In this document: one piece after another, positions 1 to 10,100 of the stretch | Position numbering within the stretch: the first letter of the stretch is position 1 | Layout of the letters: every line of letters starts with the position of its first letter | Origin: Nonomuraea basaltis | GTDB taxonomy: Bacteria > Actinomycetota > Actinomycetes > Streptosporangiales > Streptosporangiaceae | Assembly (NCBI RefSeq): GCF_005893125.1 | Contig: NZ_VCJS01000008.1 | Coordinates: 62,001 to 126,000 of the forward strand | Reading direction: 5' to 3' | Length of the DNA: 64,000 nt | Made by a program: the position numbers and the translations under genes | The notes under the pieces: model-generated | What the model was told of the DNA's origin: nothing | Seen by the model: only the letters and a program-made list of their open reading frames with translations | Database searches by the model: none

Positions 1-918
1 ACCGCCGACGCCTGGTGGGTGGCCACGCCCGCCGGCGCCGCCAAGGTGACCACCGAGGCCGCTACTACCGGTCAGCTGCTGGCCGACCGGCAGGCGATCG
101 CCGCGGCCGCCACGAGCACCGACACGGTGCCCGTCGAGAGCCTGACCCTGTGGTCGCCGGTGACGGCGCCCTGCCGGGTCGTCGCCCAGATGACGAACTT
201 CGCCTCACACGTCAAGGACGCGGGCATGGACCCCGCCTCCATCCCGCTGACCTTCTTCCGCAAGTCCTCCGGCTCGATCAGCGGGCCGTACGACGAGGTC
301 ATCCGGCCCGCCCATGTGCGGCTGCTGGATTACGAGGTGGAGATCGGGCTGGTCATCGGCCGCGAGATGCCCGTCGGCACGGCGGTCACCGCCGACGACC
401 TGCCCGGCTGCATCGCGGGCCTGGTCGTCACCAACGACATCTCCGCGCGGGACGTGCAGTTGCCCAAGACGCAGTTCTACGAGTCCAAGTCCTATCCCAC
501 CTTCACCCCGGTCGGCCCGGCCCTGGTGCTGCTGGACGCCGACGAGCTCAAGCGGTTCACCGACCTGCGGCTGCGGCTGCAGGTCAATGGCGAGCTCCGG
601 CAGAACATGACGGTCGCCGACATGATCTATCAGCCCCTTCAGGCGCTGCAGGCGCTGACCCGCTTCCAGCGGCTGGACGCCGGCGATCTGTTGCTGACCG
701 GCACCCCCGTCGGCACGGCCCTGAGCGCGCCCCCGAAGCCGGTCGAGGTCCTCGCCTCGCTGTTGCCGCCCGCGGTCAAGTGGAAGCTCTTCTTCGACCG
801 CCAGGCCAAGAACCCCAGGTACCTGAAGGACGGCGATGTCATCGAGGTCGGCGTGGCCACCGGCGACGGCGCGATCGACCTGGGCACCCAGCGCACGGTG
901 GTGAGGTACGCACGATGA
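1..918 (+). CDS. Fumarylacetoacetate hydrolase (FAH) family protein, 5' partial
   Basis: The frame is open to the left edge (reads TADAWWVATPAG before the first possible GTG at 19), so the true start is outside the window; 305 residues are visible. The family hydrolyses or decarboxylates C-C bonds in diketo acids formed during aromatic ring cleavage, using a divalent metal. Metal-site landmarks are visible: YEVEIGLVIGREM, then VVTNDISARDVQ, and the late LLTGTPVGTA segment. The stop overlaps the next start by ATGA at 915-918, so it is translationally coupled to the acyl-CoA synthetase. The substrate is not determinable from sequence; the operon context suggests an aromatic or hydroxylated organic acid. 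Confidence 0.9.
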   Translation, partial: TADAWWVATPAGAAKVTTEAATTGQLLADRQAIAAAATSTDTVPVESLTLWSPVTAPCRVVAQMTNFASHVKDAGMDPASIPLTFFRKSSGSISGPYDEVIRPAHVRLLDYEVEIGLVIGREMPVGTAVTADDLPGCIAGLVVTNDISARDVQLPKTQFYESKSYPTFTPVGPALVLLDADELKRFTDLRLRLQVNGELRQNMTVADMIYQPLQALQALTRFQRLDAGDLLLTGTPVGTALSAPPKPVEVLASLLPPAVKWKLFFDRQAKNPRYLKDGDVIEVGVATGDGAIDLGTQRTVVRYAR

Positions 919-2726
919 CGCACCACGCTGAGGGCGACCGTCCCCTGATCCTGGTCCCGGAAGACCTGCCGCTGGTGGAGGCCGTGCCGCTGGCCGAACG
1001 CGATCTGCCTGCGTCCACCTACGAGTTGCTGCGCCGTACGGCCACCGCGACGCCGGACGCACCCGCCCTGCATCTGCTGGGCGAGGGCGAGGAGGTCACC
1101 TGGAGCTACGGCGAGTTGCTCGCCCGCGTGCACCAGGCGGCCAACCTCTACACCAGCTTCGGCCTGCGGCCCGGCGGGACAGTGGGGCTGCTGCTGCCCA
1201 ACACCGGCCACACTTACGCCGCGCTGCTGGGCGCCCAGGCCGTCGGTGTGCCCAACCCGGTCAACCCGATGCTGGCCGAGCAGCACATCATCGACATCTT
1301 CATCCTCACCGAGGCCGAGATCCTGGTGGTGGCCGGCTCGTCGATGGCCCCGGGACTCTGGGAGAAGGCGGTACGCGTCGCCGAGGCATTGCCGCGCCTG
1401 CGTGCGCTGTTCGTGGTGGGCGGCAACGGTCTGTCCACCCCTCCTGGTGGCAGCTTCGAACGGCTCGCCGCCGAGCAGCCAGGTGACAGGCTGATCTCCC
1501 GGCATCGGTCCGGGCCGCGGGACCTGGCTGCCTACTTCCACACCGGCGGCACCACCGGTACCCCCAAGATCGCACCGCACACCCACGCCATGGAGGTCTA
1601 CATGGCCTGGGCGCTCGGCTGCACGGGCGCCTACGCAGGGGGCGGGGTGGCCCTGGCCGGGCTGCCGCTCTTCCACGTCAACGCCCTGCACGTCACCGGG
1701 CTGGCGCCGTTCATGCACGGGGCGAGCGTGGTCAGCCTCGGCCCGCTCGGCTACCGGGACGAGACGCTCATGGGCGACTTCTGGCGCATCATCGAGCGCT
1801 ACCGGGTCACCGCTTTCTCGGCTGTGCCGACCGTGTACGCGAGCCTGCCGCCGGTGCCGGACGGGGTGGACATCTCCAGCCTGCGAGCCGGCGTGGTGGG
1901 GGCCGCACCGCTGCCCGGCCGGGTCCGCGCCGGCTTCGAGCAGTCGGTCAAGGTGCCGATGCTGGAGGGCTACGGGCTGACCGAGGCCACCTGCGCCAGC
2001 GCCACCACCCCCGCCTTCGCGCTCCGGGCCGGGTCGGTCGGGCTGCGCCTGCCGTACCAGCAGATCAAGGCCGTCACCGTGGACGCCGACGACCGGCCGA
2101 CCGGCGACTGCCCGCCCGGGCAGACGGGGGTGCTGGCCATCAGCGGACCGGCCGTCTTCCCCGGCTACCTCGGCCCGGACGGCCCGGACCCGACCGGCAA
2201 GATCTTCGACGGCTGGCTGGTCACCGGCGACCTCGGGCACGTGGACGAAGACGGCTATGTCTATCTGACCGGCCGGGCCAAGGACCTCATCATCCGCGGC
2301 GGCCACAACATCGACCCGCGCCCCATCGAGGAGTCGCTGCTGGAGCACCCCGCCGTGAGCGGCGCCGCCGTCGTGGGACGCCCCGACCCGCACTCCGGCG
2401 AAGTCCCCGTCGCCTACGTGACCGTCACCGGGCAGCCCGGCGAGGACGACCTGCTGGCCTGGGCCCGGGCGCACGCCATCGAGCCGGCCGCCGTCCCCAA
2501 AGCCGTGCACATCATCGCATCCCTGCCCACCACGACGGTCGGCAAGCTGTACAAACCCGAGTTGGTCGCCGACGCCGTCCGCCGCATCCTCGCCGGCCTC
2601 GACCCCCAGGCCACAGCCGAGGTCGTGTTGGAAGACGGGCGGCCGGTCGTCCTCATCGGCGCGGATGCGCAGTTGGCCGCCGCGCTCGACCGCTACCAGA
2701 TCCGCTACCGCAGGGTGACCTCATGA
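915..2726 (+). CDS. AMP-binding acyl-CoA synthetase
   Basis: 603-residue adenylate-forming enzyme, expected to activate a carboxylic acid to its CoA thioester through an acyl-AMP. Landmarks in order: P-loop variant HTGGTTGTPK (canonical TSGTTGxPKG), YGLTEAT, the hinge TGDLGHVDEDGY with GRAKDLIIRGGHNI, and a C-terminal lysine segment VGKLYKP. The ATG at 915 was chosen over the longer open frame to the left because it lies in the ATGA overlap with the FAH gene, whose sequence fills the upstream part. The stop again overlaps the next gene by ATGA. The first serine of the P-loop is replaced by Gly, as happens in some branches. The acid substrate is unknown. Confidence 0.92.
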   Translation: MTHHAEGDRPLILVPEDLPLVEAVPLAERDLPASTYELLRRTATATPDAPALHLLGEGEEVTWSYGELLARVHQAANLYTSFGLRPGGTVGLLLPNTGHTYAALLGAQAVGVPNPVNPMLAEQHIIDIFILTEAEILVVAGSSMAPGLWEKAVRVAEALPRLRALFVVGGNGLSTPPGGSFERLAAEQPGDRLISRHRSGPRDLAAYFHTGGTTGTPKIAPHTHAMEVYMAWALGCTGAYAGGGVALAGLPLFHVNALHVTGLAPFMHGASVVSLGPLGYRDETLMGDFWRIIERYRVTAFSAVPTVYASLPPVPDGVDISSLRAGVVGAAPLPGRVRAGFEQSVKVPMLEGYGLTEATCASATTPAFALRAGSVGLRLPYQQIKAVTVDADDRPTGDCPPGQTGVLAISGPAVFPGYLGPDGPDPTGKIFDGWLVTGDLGHVDEDGYVYLTGRAKDLIIRGGHNIDPRPIEESLLEHPAVSGAAVVGRPDPHSGEVPVAYVTVTGQPGEDDLLAWARAHAIEPAAVPKAVHIIASLPTTTVGKLYKPELVADAVRRILAGLDPQATAEVVLEDGRPVVLIGADAQLAAALDRYQIRYRRVTS

Positions 2727-3136
2727 TCGACCAGAATGTCCACGACTTCCTCGCCCGGCAACCGGCGGGCGTACTCGCCACCACCCGGCCCGACGGCACC
2801 GTGCGCCAGTCGGTGGTCTACTTCGCCCTGGACGGCGACCGCGTGCTCATTTCCACCGAACCTGGCCGCGCCAAGGCCAAGGACGTGCAGCGCACCGGCC
2901 GGGCCTCGCTGTGCGTGATCGGCGGCGCGTCCCCGTACCCGTCGGTCACGCTGGAGGGCGCGGCCCGGATCCGGAGCGCCGGCATCGGGGCGGACACCGC
3001 ACGGGTTTGGTCCCGCATTGGCGGCCAGAGCGTTGAGCCGCTGAGCGATGCGGAGCTGGCCGCGATGAACCGCGTCGTCCTGGAGATCACCGTCGAGCGC
3101 GTTTACGGCGCCAGCTATCTCGAGAGCACGTCATGA
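2723..3136 (+). CDS. PPOX-class (pyridoxamine-phosphate-oxidase fold) flavin/F420-dependent protein
   Basis: 137 residues, the usual length for the small split-barrel FMN/F420-binding proteins common in actinomycetes. The N-terminal motif LARQPAGVLATTRPDGTVRQ followed by VVYFALDGDRVLIST is typical of the family, in which deazaflavin F420 or FMN is used to reduce small molecules. It overlaps both neighbours by ATGA (2723-2726 and 3133-3136), so it is part of one coupled four-gene unit. Whether it binds F420 or FMN cannot be told here. Its place between an acyl-CoA synthetase and a flavin monooxygenase suggests a reduction step or flavin supply in the same pathway (inference). Confidence 0.85.
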   Translation: MIDQNVHDFLARQPAGVLATTRPDGTVRQSVVYFALDGDRVLISTEPGRAKAKDVQRTGRASLCVIGGASPYPSVTLEGAARIRSAGIGADTARVWSRIGGQSVEPLSDAELAAMNRVVLEITVERVYGASYLESTS

Positions 3137-4665
3137 GCGACCACCGCGAGCCGGACGCTGTTCCGGTCGTCATCATCGGCGCGGGTCCCACCAGCCTGAC
3201 CGCCGCGACACTGCTCGCGCGGTCTGGCGTCACCTGCCTCGTGCTCGAGCGGTGGGAGTCGATCCATCCGCAGCCGCGGGCCGTCCACCTGGACGACGAG
3301 GTCCACCGTATCCTGGCCCGGCTGGGGCTCAGCGAGAAGTTCGCCGCGATCTCCCGGCCCGCCTGCGGCCTGCGGCTGGTCGACCGGCGCATGCGGGTCC
3401 TGGCCGAGTTCCGCCGCGGCACCGCCATCGGTCGGAACGGCTACCCCGAAGCCAACATGTTCGACCAGCCAGAGTTGGAAGCGCTCCTGCGCGCGAACCT
3501 GCATCGGCACCCCACCGTCACGCTCCGCGGCAACGCCGAGGTCACCGCGCTGCGCCAGGACAGGCCAGGCCAGGTGAGCATCGACTTCACCGACCGGTCC
3601 ACCGGTGAACACCACCGCGTCCTGGCCGACTACGTGCTGGGCTGCGACGGCGCCAACAGCCTGACCCGCGCCGCGATCGGCGCCGCCATGCTGGACCTGC
3701 GCTTCGCACAACGCTGGCTCGTCGTCGACGTGGCCACCGACGCGGATCTGGCCGCGTGGGAGGGCGTACACCAGGTCTGCGACCCGCACCGCGCCGCCAC
3801 CTACATGCGCATCGGACGCACCCGCTACCGCTGGGAGTTCCGCCTACGGCACGACGAGAGCGCCGCCGACTTCCAGGCGATGGATCGACTGCATCCCCTT
3901 CTCTCACCCTGGCCCCGGGACATACCGGTCGAGGAGCTGCGCCTCCTGCGGGTGGCCGAGTACACCTTCCGCGCCCAGGTCGCCGACCGGTGGCGGGACC
4001 GCCGGATCTTCCTGCTCGGCGACGCCGCCCACCTCACCCCGCCGTTCATCGGACAGGGCATGGGCGCCGGACTGCGGGACGCGGCCAACCTCGCCTGGAA
4101 ACTGGCGGGCGTTCTCGACGGAAGCCTGCCGGAGCGCATGCTCGACACCTACGAAACGGAACGAAAACCCCACGTACGCGCCCTGATCCGAATGGCCAAG
4201 CTCGTCGGGACGGCGATGACACGAGGCGGCGAGCTGGGCAACCTCGTCCGCGCCGTCCTGGCGCCGCGCCTGCATCTGATGCCCGGTTTCAAGCAGCGGA
4301 TCCTGAGCAGCCAGACACCGGCGCTGCGCCGGTCCGGCCTGGTGGTACGGCCACGCCTGCGCCGCACCCTGGCGGGCCGGCTGTGCCCGAACGCGATCCT
4401 CGACGACGGTAAGCGTTTCGACGACGTGGCCGCGGGCCGGTTCGCGATCGTCACGTTCACCGAGCCGTCCACCACGCAACGAGTCGAAGTCGAGCGGCGC
4501 GGAACAGCTCTCATCGCTGCCCGGCCGGGCAGCGAACTCCACCGATGGCTGAGGAAGGGCCGCGCACACGCAGTCATTGTCCGCCCCGACGGCACAGTGC
4601 TGCGCACGGGGTGTGATCCGCTGGCGCTCAGCGCAAGCCTGCCCCGGACCTCGGCGGCCGACTGA
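3133..4665 (+). CDS. FAD-dependent monooxygenase (PHBH/MhpA-type class A)
   Basis: 510 residues. An N-terminal FAD-binding Rossmann motif VVIIGAGPTSLTAATLL (GxGxxS rather than GxGxxG), a DG motif in VLGCDGANSLTR, and the second FAD motif FLLGDAAHLTPPFIGQGM are all present, followed by a C-terminal thioredoxin-like region as in 3-(3-hydroxyphenyl)propionate hydroxylases. This class hydroxylates aromatic rings with NAD(P)H and O2. It is the last gene of the coupled operon starting at or before the window edge. Together with an FAH-family hydrolase and a CoA ligase it points to catabolism of an aromatic acid; the actual substrate is not shown by the sequence. Confidence 0.9.
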   Translation: MSDHREPDAVPVVIIGAGPTSLTAATLLARSGVTCLVLERWESIHPQPRAVHLDDEVHRILARLGLSEKFAAISRPACGLRLVDRRMRVLAEFRRGTAIGRNGYPEANMFDQPELEALLRANLHRHPTVTLRGNAEVTALRQDRPGQVSIDFTDRSTGEHHRVLADYVLGCDGANSLTRAAIGAAMLDLRFAQRWLVVDVATDADLAAWEGVHQVCDPHRAATYMRIGRTRYRWEFRLRHDESAADFQAMDRLHPLLSPWPRDIPVEELRLLRVAEYTFRAQVADRWRDRRIFLLGDAAHLTPPFIGQGMGAGLRDAANLAWKLAGVLDGSLPERMLDTYETERKPHVRALIRMAKLVGTAMTRGGELGNLVRAVLAPRLHLMPGFKQRILSSQTPALRRSGLVVRPRLRRTLAGRLCPNAILDDGKRFDDVAAGRFAIVTFTEPSTTQRVEVERRGTALIAARPGSELHRWLRKGRAHAVIVRPDGTVLRTGCDPLALSASLPRTSAAD

Positions 4666-5159
4666 CGGCAGCTGGGCCGCTGCCCCAACGTCACACGCAC
4701 ACAGACGGCTGGTGGGTGGTGCGCGACCACCACGCTATCCGCGGCGAGACCAGTGCCGTTACCACCGCCGGCCCTGCCGGCACACCGCGCCACCGTGGAC
4801 GAGGCCCCGACTTCGACGAGACCCGGCACACCCGTCGCCGGGCTGACGGTGTCGTCGCCGGTCACCACGCGGCCGGGTGGTCGCGCAGATGGTCAACGGG
4901 GTTAGAGTGCGGCTGCCGTTCCGGGTGTGGGCGTGGCCCGGGGCAGCTGTCCGTGGCACGCGTTCGTGTTGTGGTACGCCCCCTCGCCGCGCCGAGGACC
5001 GCCACAGCGGCGAGACTGCCACGTGATGAGGATGACCTCGTCAGCCCGTCGCCCAGCGCAGTGTTCTGAGGCGAGCGCGGCGCGCGGCACATGTGCGTCC
5101 GCCGGGCACGACCGGGCGCAATGGCCGCCGACAGGGGCGCTGCGGACCAGGTGCCTTCG
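4666..5159. other. Intergenic, no recognisable gene
   Basis: About 490 bases between the monooxygenase operon and an alpha/beta-hydrolase remnant. Frames are open by GC bias, but no translation on either strand resembles a protein family I know. It may be decayed sequence. Confidence 0.4.
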
Positions 5160-5416
5160 TGACACCGCCAGTGCTCTTCGAGGGCACGGGCGACCTGTGC
5201 AGGCCGCTGCAGCACCGTCCAATGGCTGCAGTCGAGTTCGATCACCCGTTCCGCCCGGATGGCACGGCCCAGCTCGTCGGCGAACGCGACTTGGCAGGCG
5301 GCGTCGCGTGAGCCCCAGAACACCAGGCCCGGTGCGGTCACCTTCGCCGGATCGGGTTCCCATTCACTGCCCATCCGCACCGCGGAGCCGTAGAGCTTGA
5401 GGATGCTGTCCTTCAT
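5160..5416 (-). pseudogene. Alpha/beta hydrolase, C-terminal remnant
   Basis: The minus-strand translation from 5416 reads as the last ~85 residues of an alpha/beta hydrolase: VTAPGLVFWGSRDAAC (strand with the acid residue), then VIELDCSHWTVLQRPAQVA (catalytic His region with SHW). The nucleophile half, with the GxSxG elbow, is missing, so the gene is 5'-truncated. After EEHW the frame runs on without a stop into unrelated sequence to 4862, so the native C-terminus has probably also been altered. It lies 85 bases beyond the end of the alcohol dehydrogenase gene on the same strand and may once have been part of that operon. Confidence 0.6.
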
Positions 5417-5501
5417 CAGCGCTGCGGCGCCTCCTTCTGCGCGACATCACGACCTCGCACGGTGACCGCGCCGACAACGTGTGGCCAGTAGTCCTCAGCC
5501 G

Positions 5502-6557
5502 CTAGGGAACGAGGATGAGGCGGATCGGGTCGCCGATCTTGTGCTCCAGCCGGTGGATCGCCTCGGCGGCGTCGGCAAGCGGGATGTGGTCGGTGATGGA
5601 GGGGGCCAGGTCGAGTCGGCCGTTGGAGACCAGCCGCACCAGCTCGGAGACGGACTCGGGGAAGCCGCCGTAGTGCCCGCGCACCTGCTTGCGCATGTAG
5701 TTGAAGGTCAGGCCTTCGCTGATGGTGAGCGGCTTGGGGGTTATGCCGACCAGGATGAGGGCTCCGTTGAGGCCGAGCACTGCGGCGGCCTGCTCGCGGA
5801 CGGCGGGCACACCGGCGCAGTCGAAGGCGAAGTCCAGGCCGCGTCCGGCGGTGGCCGCACTTACCTGGTCGGCGAAGTCGTCGGCGGCCGGGTCGAGAGC
5901 GATGTCCGCTCCGAAGGCGAGGGCGCGTTCCCGGGCGCCGGGCAGCGGGTCGACGGCGATGATCGGGGCGGCGCCGACCAGGCGGGCGACGCGGACGTTG
6001 TGCGCGCCCACTCCGCCCACGCCCCACACGCCCACGGACTGCGCTGGGCGCACCCCGGCGGTGGCCACGATGGCGGCGTAGGGGGTGGAGACCGCGTCAG
6101 GGATGATCGCGGCCTGGTCGAAGGGGAGGTTGCCGGGGATGGGGATGAGGGTGTCCTCGCGGGCGATGGTGTACTGGGCCCAGCCGCCGTCGTAGTCGAT
6201 GCCGCGGGTGCGGACCTGGGTGCAGGGGCGGCGGCGGGCGCAGTCATCGCACTGTTCGCAGCTCTGTCCGGCCTCCAGGGTGACGCGGGTGCCTACGGTC
6301 AGGCCCCGCTTGAGGCCGGGGCCGAGGGTGTGGATCACCCCGGAGACCTCGTGGCCGACGGTGACAGCGTCGGAGGTGGCGAACAGAGGGGGCAGGGTGC
6401 CGTCGATCAGGTGGACGTCCGACAGGCAGACGCCTGCGGCCTTGACCTCGATGAGTACCTCGCCCGGGCCGGGCGCGGGGACGGGGACCTCCTCCACGAC
6501 GAACTTCTGGGTGTCCAGATGGAAGCGTCCGGCGAGCATGGTGTCCATGGTGATCAT
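5502..6557 (-). CDS. Zinc-dependent alcohol dehydrogenase (MDR family)
   Basis: 351 residues. Catalytic-zinc ligands are visible in AAGVCLSDVH (Cys) and VTVGHEVSGV (His-Glu); the structural zinc lobe is CEQCDDCARRRPC; the NAD(P) site is VWGVGGVGAHNV. The enzyme should oxidise an alcohol to an aldehyde or ketone, or the reverse. Its ATG at 6557 overlaps the stop of the HATPase gene by ATGA, so it is translated with the upstream CYP102 operon. A fatty-acid hydroxylase followed by an alcohol dehydrogenase suggests hydroxy product to keto product (inference). Later in-frame ATGs at 6548 and 6539 are possible alternative starts. Confidence 0.92.
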   Translation of the reverse strand: MITMDTMLAGRFHLDTQKFVVEEVPVPAPGPGEVLIEVKAAGVCLSDVHLIDGTLPPLFATSDAVTVGHEVSGVIHTLGPGLKRGLTVGTRVTLEAGQSCEQCDDCARRRPCTQVRTRGIDYDGGWAQYTIAREDTLIPIPGNLPFDQAAIIPDAVSTPYAAIVATAGVRPAQSVGVWGVGGVGAHNVRVARLVGAAPIIAVDPLPGARERALAFGADIALDPAADDFADQVSAATAGRGLDFAFDCAGVPAVREQAAAVLGLNGALILVGITPKPLTISEGLTFNYMRKQVRGHYGGFPESVSELVRLVSNGRLDLAPSITDHIPLADAAEAIHRLEHKIGDPIRLILVP

Positions 6558-7102
6558 CTCTCTTTCTTTGCAGGGGGTGTCGATCGGTTCCGTACACCCG
6601 GCGCGCAGCCGGGGAATGGCGGTTTAGGGGTTGTCTGAGTGCCTGACCTCGCGCGCGAGTATGTGGTCGGAGCCGGAAAGTGGCCGTCGTCCTGCCGGCC
6701 CGAGGACAGCAGGGCCCAGGCGATGGTGCCGGCCTGTGTCGGGCACACTGCGCAGTCGACGGCATGGGCTTGGACCAGGCGCAGTCCCCAGCCGTTTTCC
6801 GGCAGGTCGGCCGAATCGGCGGCGGGATCCCGCCAGGTGCCGTCGTCGAGGACCTCGATCAGGATTCGGGACGCCGAGCGGACCAGCCGCACACTGACCT
6901 CGGAGGCTCCGCTGTGCAGCACGGCGTTGGTGACCAGTTCGGAGACCACGAGGCGGGCCGCGTCGGCCACCTCCTTGGGCAGCTGCCACCTCGCCAGCTG
7001 GGCGTCGGTGAACAGCCTGGCTCGAGCGGCCGCGCTCCGCTCTGCGCGCATGGCGCACACCGCCAGGTCTTCAAGGGGCGGCCTGTGCTCGTAGGTGAAC
7101 AT
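6554..7102 (-). CDS. RsbW-like ATP-binding protein (HATPase_c_2, anti-sigma/regulatory type)
   Basis: 182 residues from ATG 7102, which has an AAGGAA ribosome site 7-8 bases upstream; the longer frame upstream has no homology. The GHKL fold is shown by the N-box LVVSELVTNAVLHSG, the DDGTW segment and NGWGLRLVQAHA. These single-domain kinases bind or phosphorylate anti-anti-sigma partners in actinomycetes; most have no known partner. It sits 58 bases after the P450 gene and overlaps the alcohol dehydrogenase by ATGA. That is unusual, since a signalling ATPase is embedded between two metabolic enzymes. No sigma factor or STAS protein lies nearby. Confidence 0.88.
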   Translation of the reverse strand: MFTYEHRPPLEDLAVCAMRAERSAAARARLFTDAQLARWQLPKEVADAARLVVSELVTNAVLHSGASEVSVRLVRSASRILIEVLDDGTWRDPAADSADLPENGWGLRLVQAHAVDCAVCPTQAGTIAWALLSSGRQDDGHFPAPTTYSRARSGTQTTPKPPFPGCAPGVRNRSTPPAKKER

Positions 7103-7160
7103 CACACATTCCTTGGGTGGTGGCCGCCCGCCCGGTGCCCGGGCGGGCAGCGCGGGCAGA

Positions 7161-10100
7161 TCAGGCGAAGACGTCCTGCTGGTAGCGCTCGTCGGCCTCG
7201 AGCTGGGCGAGCCACTGCTGGGCGGCTTCGTCATCGGCGCCGGTGTGGTTGCGATACAGAGCGGCGAGCGCTTCCCGTACGGCGGGTGCCATGCGGCGTC
7301 CGTCGCCGCAGACGTAGATGTACGCGCCGTCCTGCAGGGCCTGCCACACCGTGTCGGCGGCGGCGATGAGGGCGTCCTGGACGTACCGGGCCGGATGGTC
7401 GACCATCGCGGAGAAGGCCGTGTGCACCTGGGCGATCCCGGCCTCCTCCCAGGCTTCCATCTCCTGGCGGTAGAAGTAGTCGTGCTGTGGGTGGCGGCAC
7501 CCGACGAAGACCTGGGACAGGCCCACCTTCGTGCCGTTGGCGTGCTGACAGGCGCGCTCCTCCAAAAAGCCGCGCAGCGGTGCGATGCCGGTGCCGGGGC
7601 CGATGAGGATCAGCGGTGTGGCGGGGTCGGCAGGCGGGGCGAAGGTCGGGGAGGGCACGCGCACGTAGCCGTAGAAAACGTCACCGGGCTCAAGGCGGGC
7701 GATGTAGGACGAGCAGGTGCCGCGGTACTGGCCGTCGCCGGACAGGGCGGGGCCTTCGAGGAGGCCGACGGTCAGGCGCGCCTGACGCGGGTGGGCCAGC
7801 GGGGAGGAGGAGATGGAGTAGAAGCGGGGACGGATGGGCCCCATCATCTCCAGGAAGACCGCCAGCGGCAGTTCGACCGCGGGGAAGCGCTCCAGGAGGT
7901 TGAGCACCGAGACCCGTTTGCCGAGGATCTCCTTCTGGTACCGCTCGTCGGCCTCCTCGGTGTCGGCCGTGTAGGCCTCCAGTTGCGGCCGGGTCCACGG
8001 GCACGGGGTGTGCTCGGCCAGGGTACGCACCTGGGTGCGAGTGGCCACGTCCTGCAGCTCCAGGAACTCGGTGAACAGTAGTCCGGCGGTGACGGGCGTG
8101 CCCACCGGCAGGTGCGTCCTGCCGCCGGCCGGCTGGTCGAGCCGGAGTACCTGGTCGTGCTCGACGCCGAGCCGCGCCAGCGCGCGGGAGACCAGCGGCG
8201 GCTCGTTCTTGGCGAAGACGGCCAGGTGGTTGCCGGTGGCGTAGGTGACGCCCTCGGGCAGCTCGACGGTGATGGACTTCGCGGACGGGCGCGGCGGCTC
8301 GATGCTGACGTCCCACAGCCCGGTCGGGTCGCCCACGAGCTCCTCGTTGGCCACCACGGTCAGCGGGTAGGCCTGCTCGGAGAGAATCGCCGGGCGCACG
8401 TCCGCCTCGGTGAGCAGCTGCACCTGGTAGCGCGGTGCGCCGGCGTCGGAGGTGTCGGCGGCGTACTCCTCGGCCAGGGTGGTCCACAGGGTGTCCATCC
8501 AGCGGGTGGCCATGCCGTCGAAGTCGGAGGCGGCATCCGCCATACCGCGCTCGATGACCGGAGTGGCCCCGGCGGCCAGCAGGGCGGCCTCGACCCGCTT
8601 GGGGAAGGCCTGGTAGGTCGCCACCCACTGGGTGTTGCCGGCGCCCAGCAGCGCGAAGCGCACGTTGGACAGCGAGCCCTCGGGCAGGCCGGCGGCGATC
8701 AGGTCGTCGAAGCGCTGGGCGTTGTCGGGCGCCTTGCCGTTGTAGCTGGCGGCGACGACGACGAGCAGGCCCTCAGTGGGCAGGTTGTCGCCCAGCTCGT
8801 CCAGGCTCAGCAACGTGGTGTCGAACCCGGAACGCTCGCCGCGGTCGGCGATCGTGCGCGCCAGATCCTCACAGCTGCCCAGGCTGGAGCCGTAGGTGAC
8901 GGTGAGGCCTACCCCGACGCCGCTGACCGCGGCCTCCTGCTGCGCATCGTCGGTCTGCGCGGCCGAGACACCGAACGCGGCCCGCTCGTGCTCCTGCCGG
9001 GTCCGCACGACCAGCTTGAAGTTGCCGGGTTTGCGCGTCAGCGCCTCCCGGACGTCCATCCGGTAGTCGCTGGTGTCGGAGAACTTGAACTTCTGCAGTA
9101 CCAGCGCGAGGGCCAGGCGGGCCTCGGTGAGCGCGAACTGGCGGCCGATGCAGGCACGCCGGCCGTTGCCGAACGGCTTGTAGGCGTGCGGGTGGTGCTT
9201 GGCCCGGTTCTCCGGCAGCCAGCGGTCGATGTCGAACTCCAGCGGCCGTTCCCACGCCTTGGGGTGGGTGTGCAGCGGGAACATCAGCAGGTTCGTCTTC
9301 GTGCCCTGCTTCAGGTGGTAGCGGCCACCGATGACGGTGTCCTCAAGCGGCGCCTTCATGATCTGCGGGATGGGAGCCCACAGGCGCAGGGTCTCCTCCA
9401 GCACGCGCGGGATGACATCCAGCTTCATGATCGTGTCGTAGTCCGGGACCGTGTCGCCCGGCAGCATCCGGTCCACTTCGGTGTAGGCCTGGGCCAGCGT
9501 GTGCGGGTTGCGCAGCAGCGAGTACGTGGCGAACGACAGCAGCCCACTCGTGGTCTCGTGACCGGCGATCAGGAACGTCAGCACCTGGTCCCGGACGTTG
9601 TCGTTGTCCAGCCGTCGGCCGGTCTCCGGGTCGACGGCCTCCAGCATCAGACCCAGCAGGTCTTTTTCACTGCTGGTCTTCCTCTGGCGGCGTTCCTTGA
9701 TCACCTGCTCGACCAGGTCCCGCATCGTGGCGATGCTCTCGTGGTACCTCTTGTGGTCGGCCTTGCGGAGCTTGGTCATCATCGGCAGTTCCTGGGAGCG
9801 CCGCATCGACTCGGTCAGCGCGTTCAGCAGCGCCTGGAGGAAGGGGTGCAGCTCTTCCTTGTCGAAGGAGCCGAACCGGTAGCCGAACCCCGTCACGGCG
9901 ATGGTGTCCAGGGTCAGCCGGGTGTAGTCGTCGGTGATGTTGACCGGCTGCCCCTGCTTGCGGTCCCACTTGCCCACCAGGCTCTGAGCGATCTCCAGCA
10001 TCTGCGGGAAGTAGCTCTTCATGGCCCGCTGGCTGAAGGCCGGCATGAGGATCCGGTGCGCCATGCCCCAGGTGTCGCCGTCGTCCTCCTCGTGGGCAGT

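Noticed and set aside
639..2510. 623-codon minus-strand open frame over the first acyl-CoA synthetase
   Set aside because: Antisense shadow with no recognisable family; the plus strand has complete ANL motifs.
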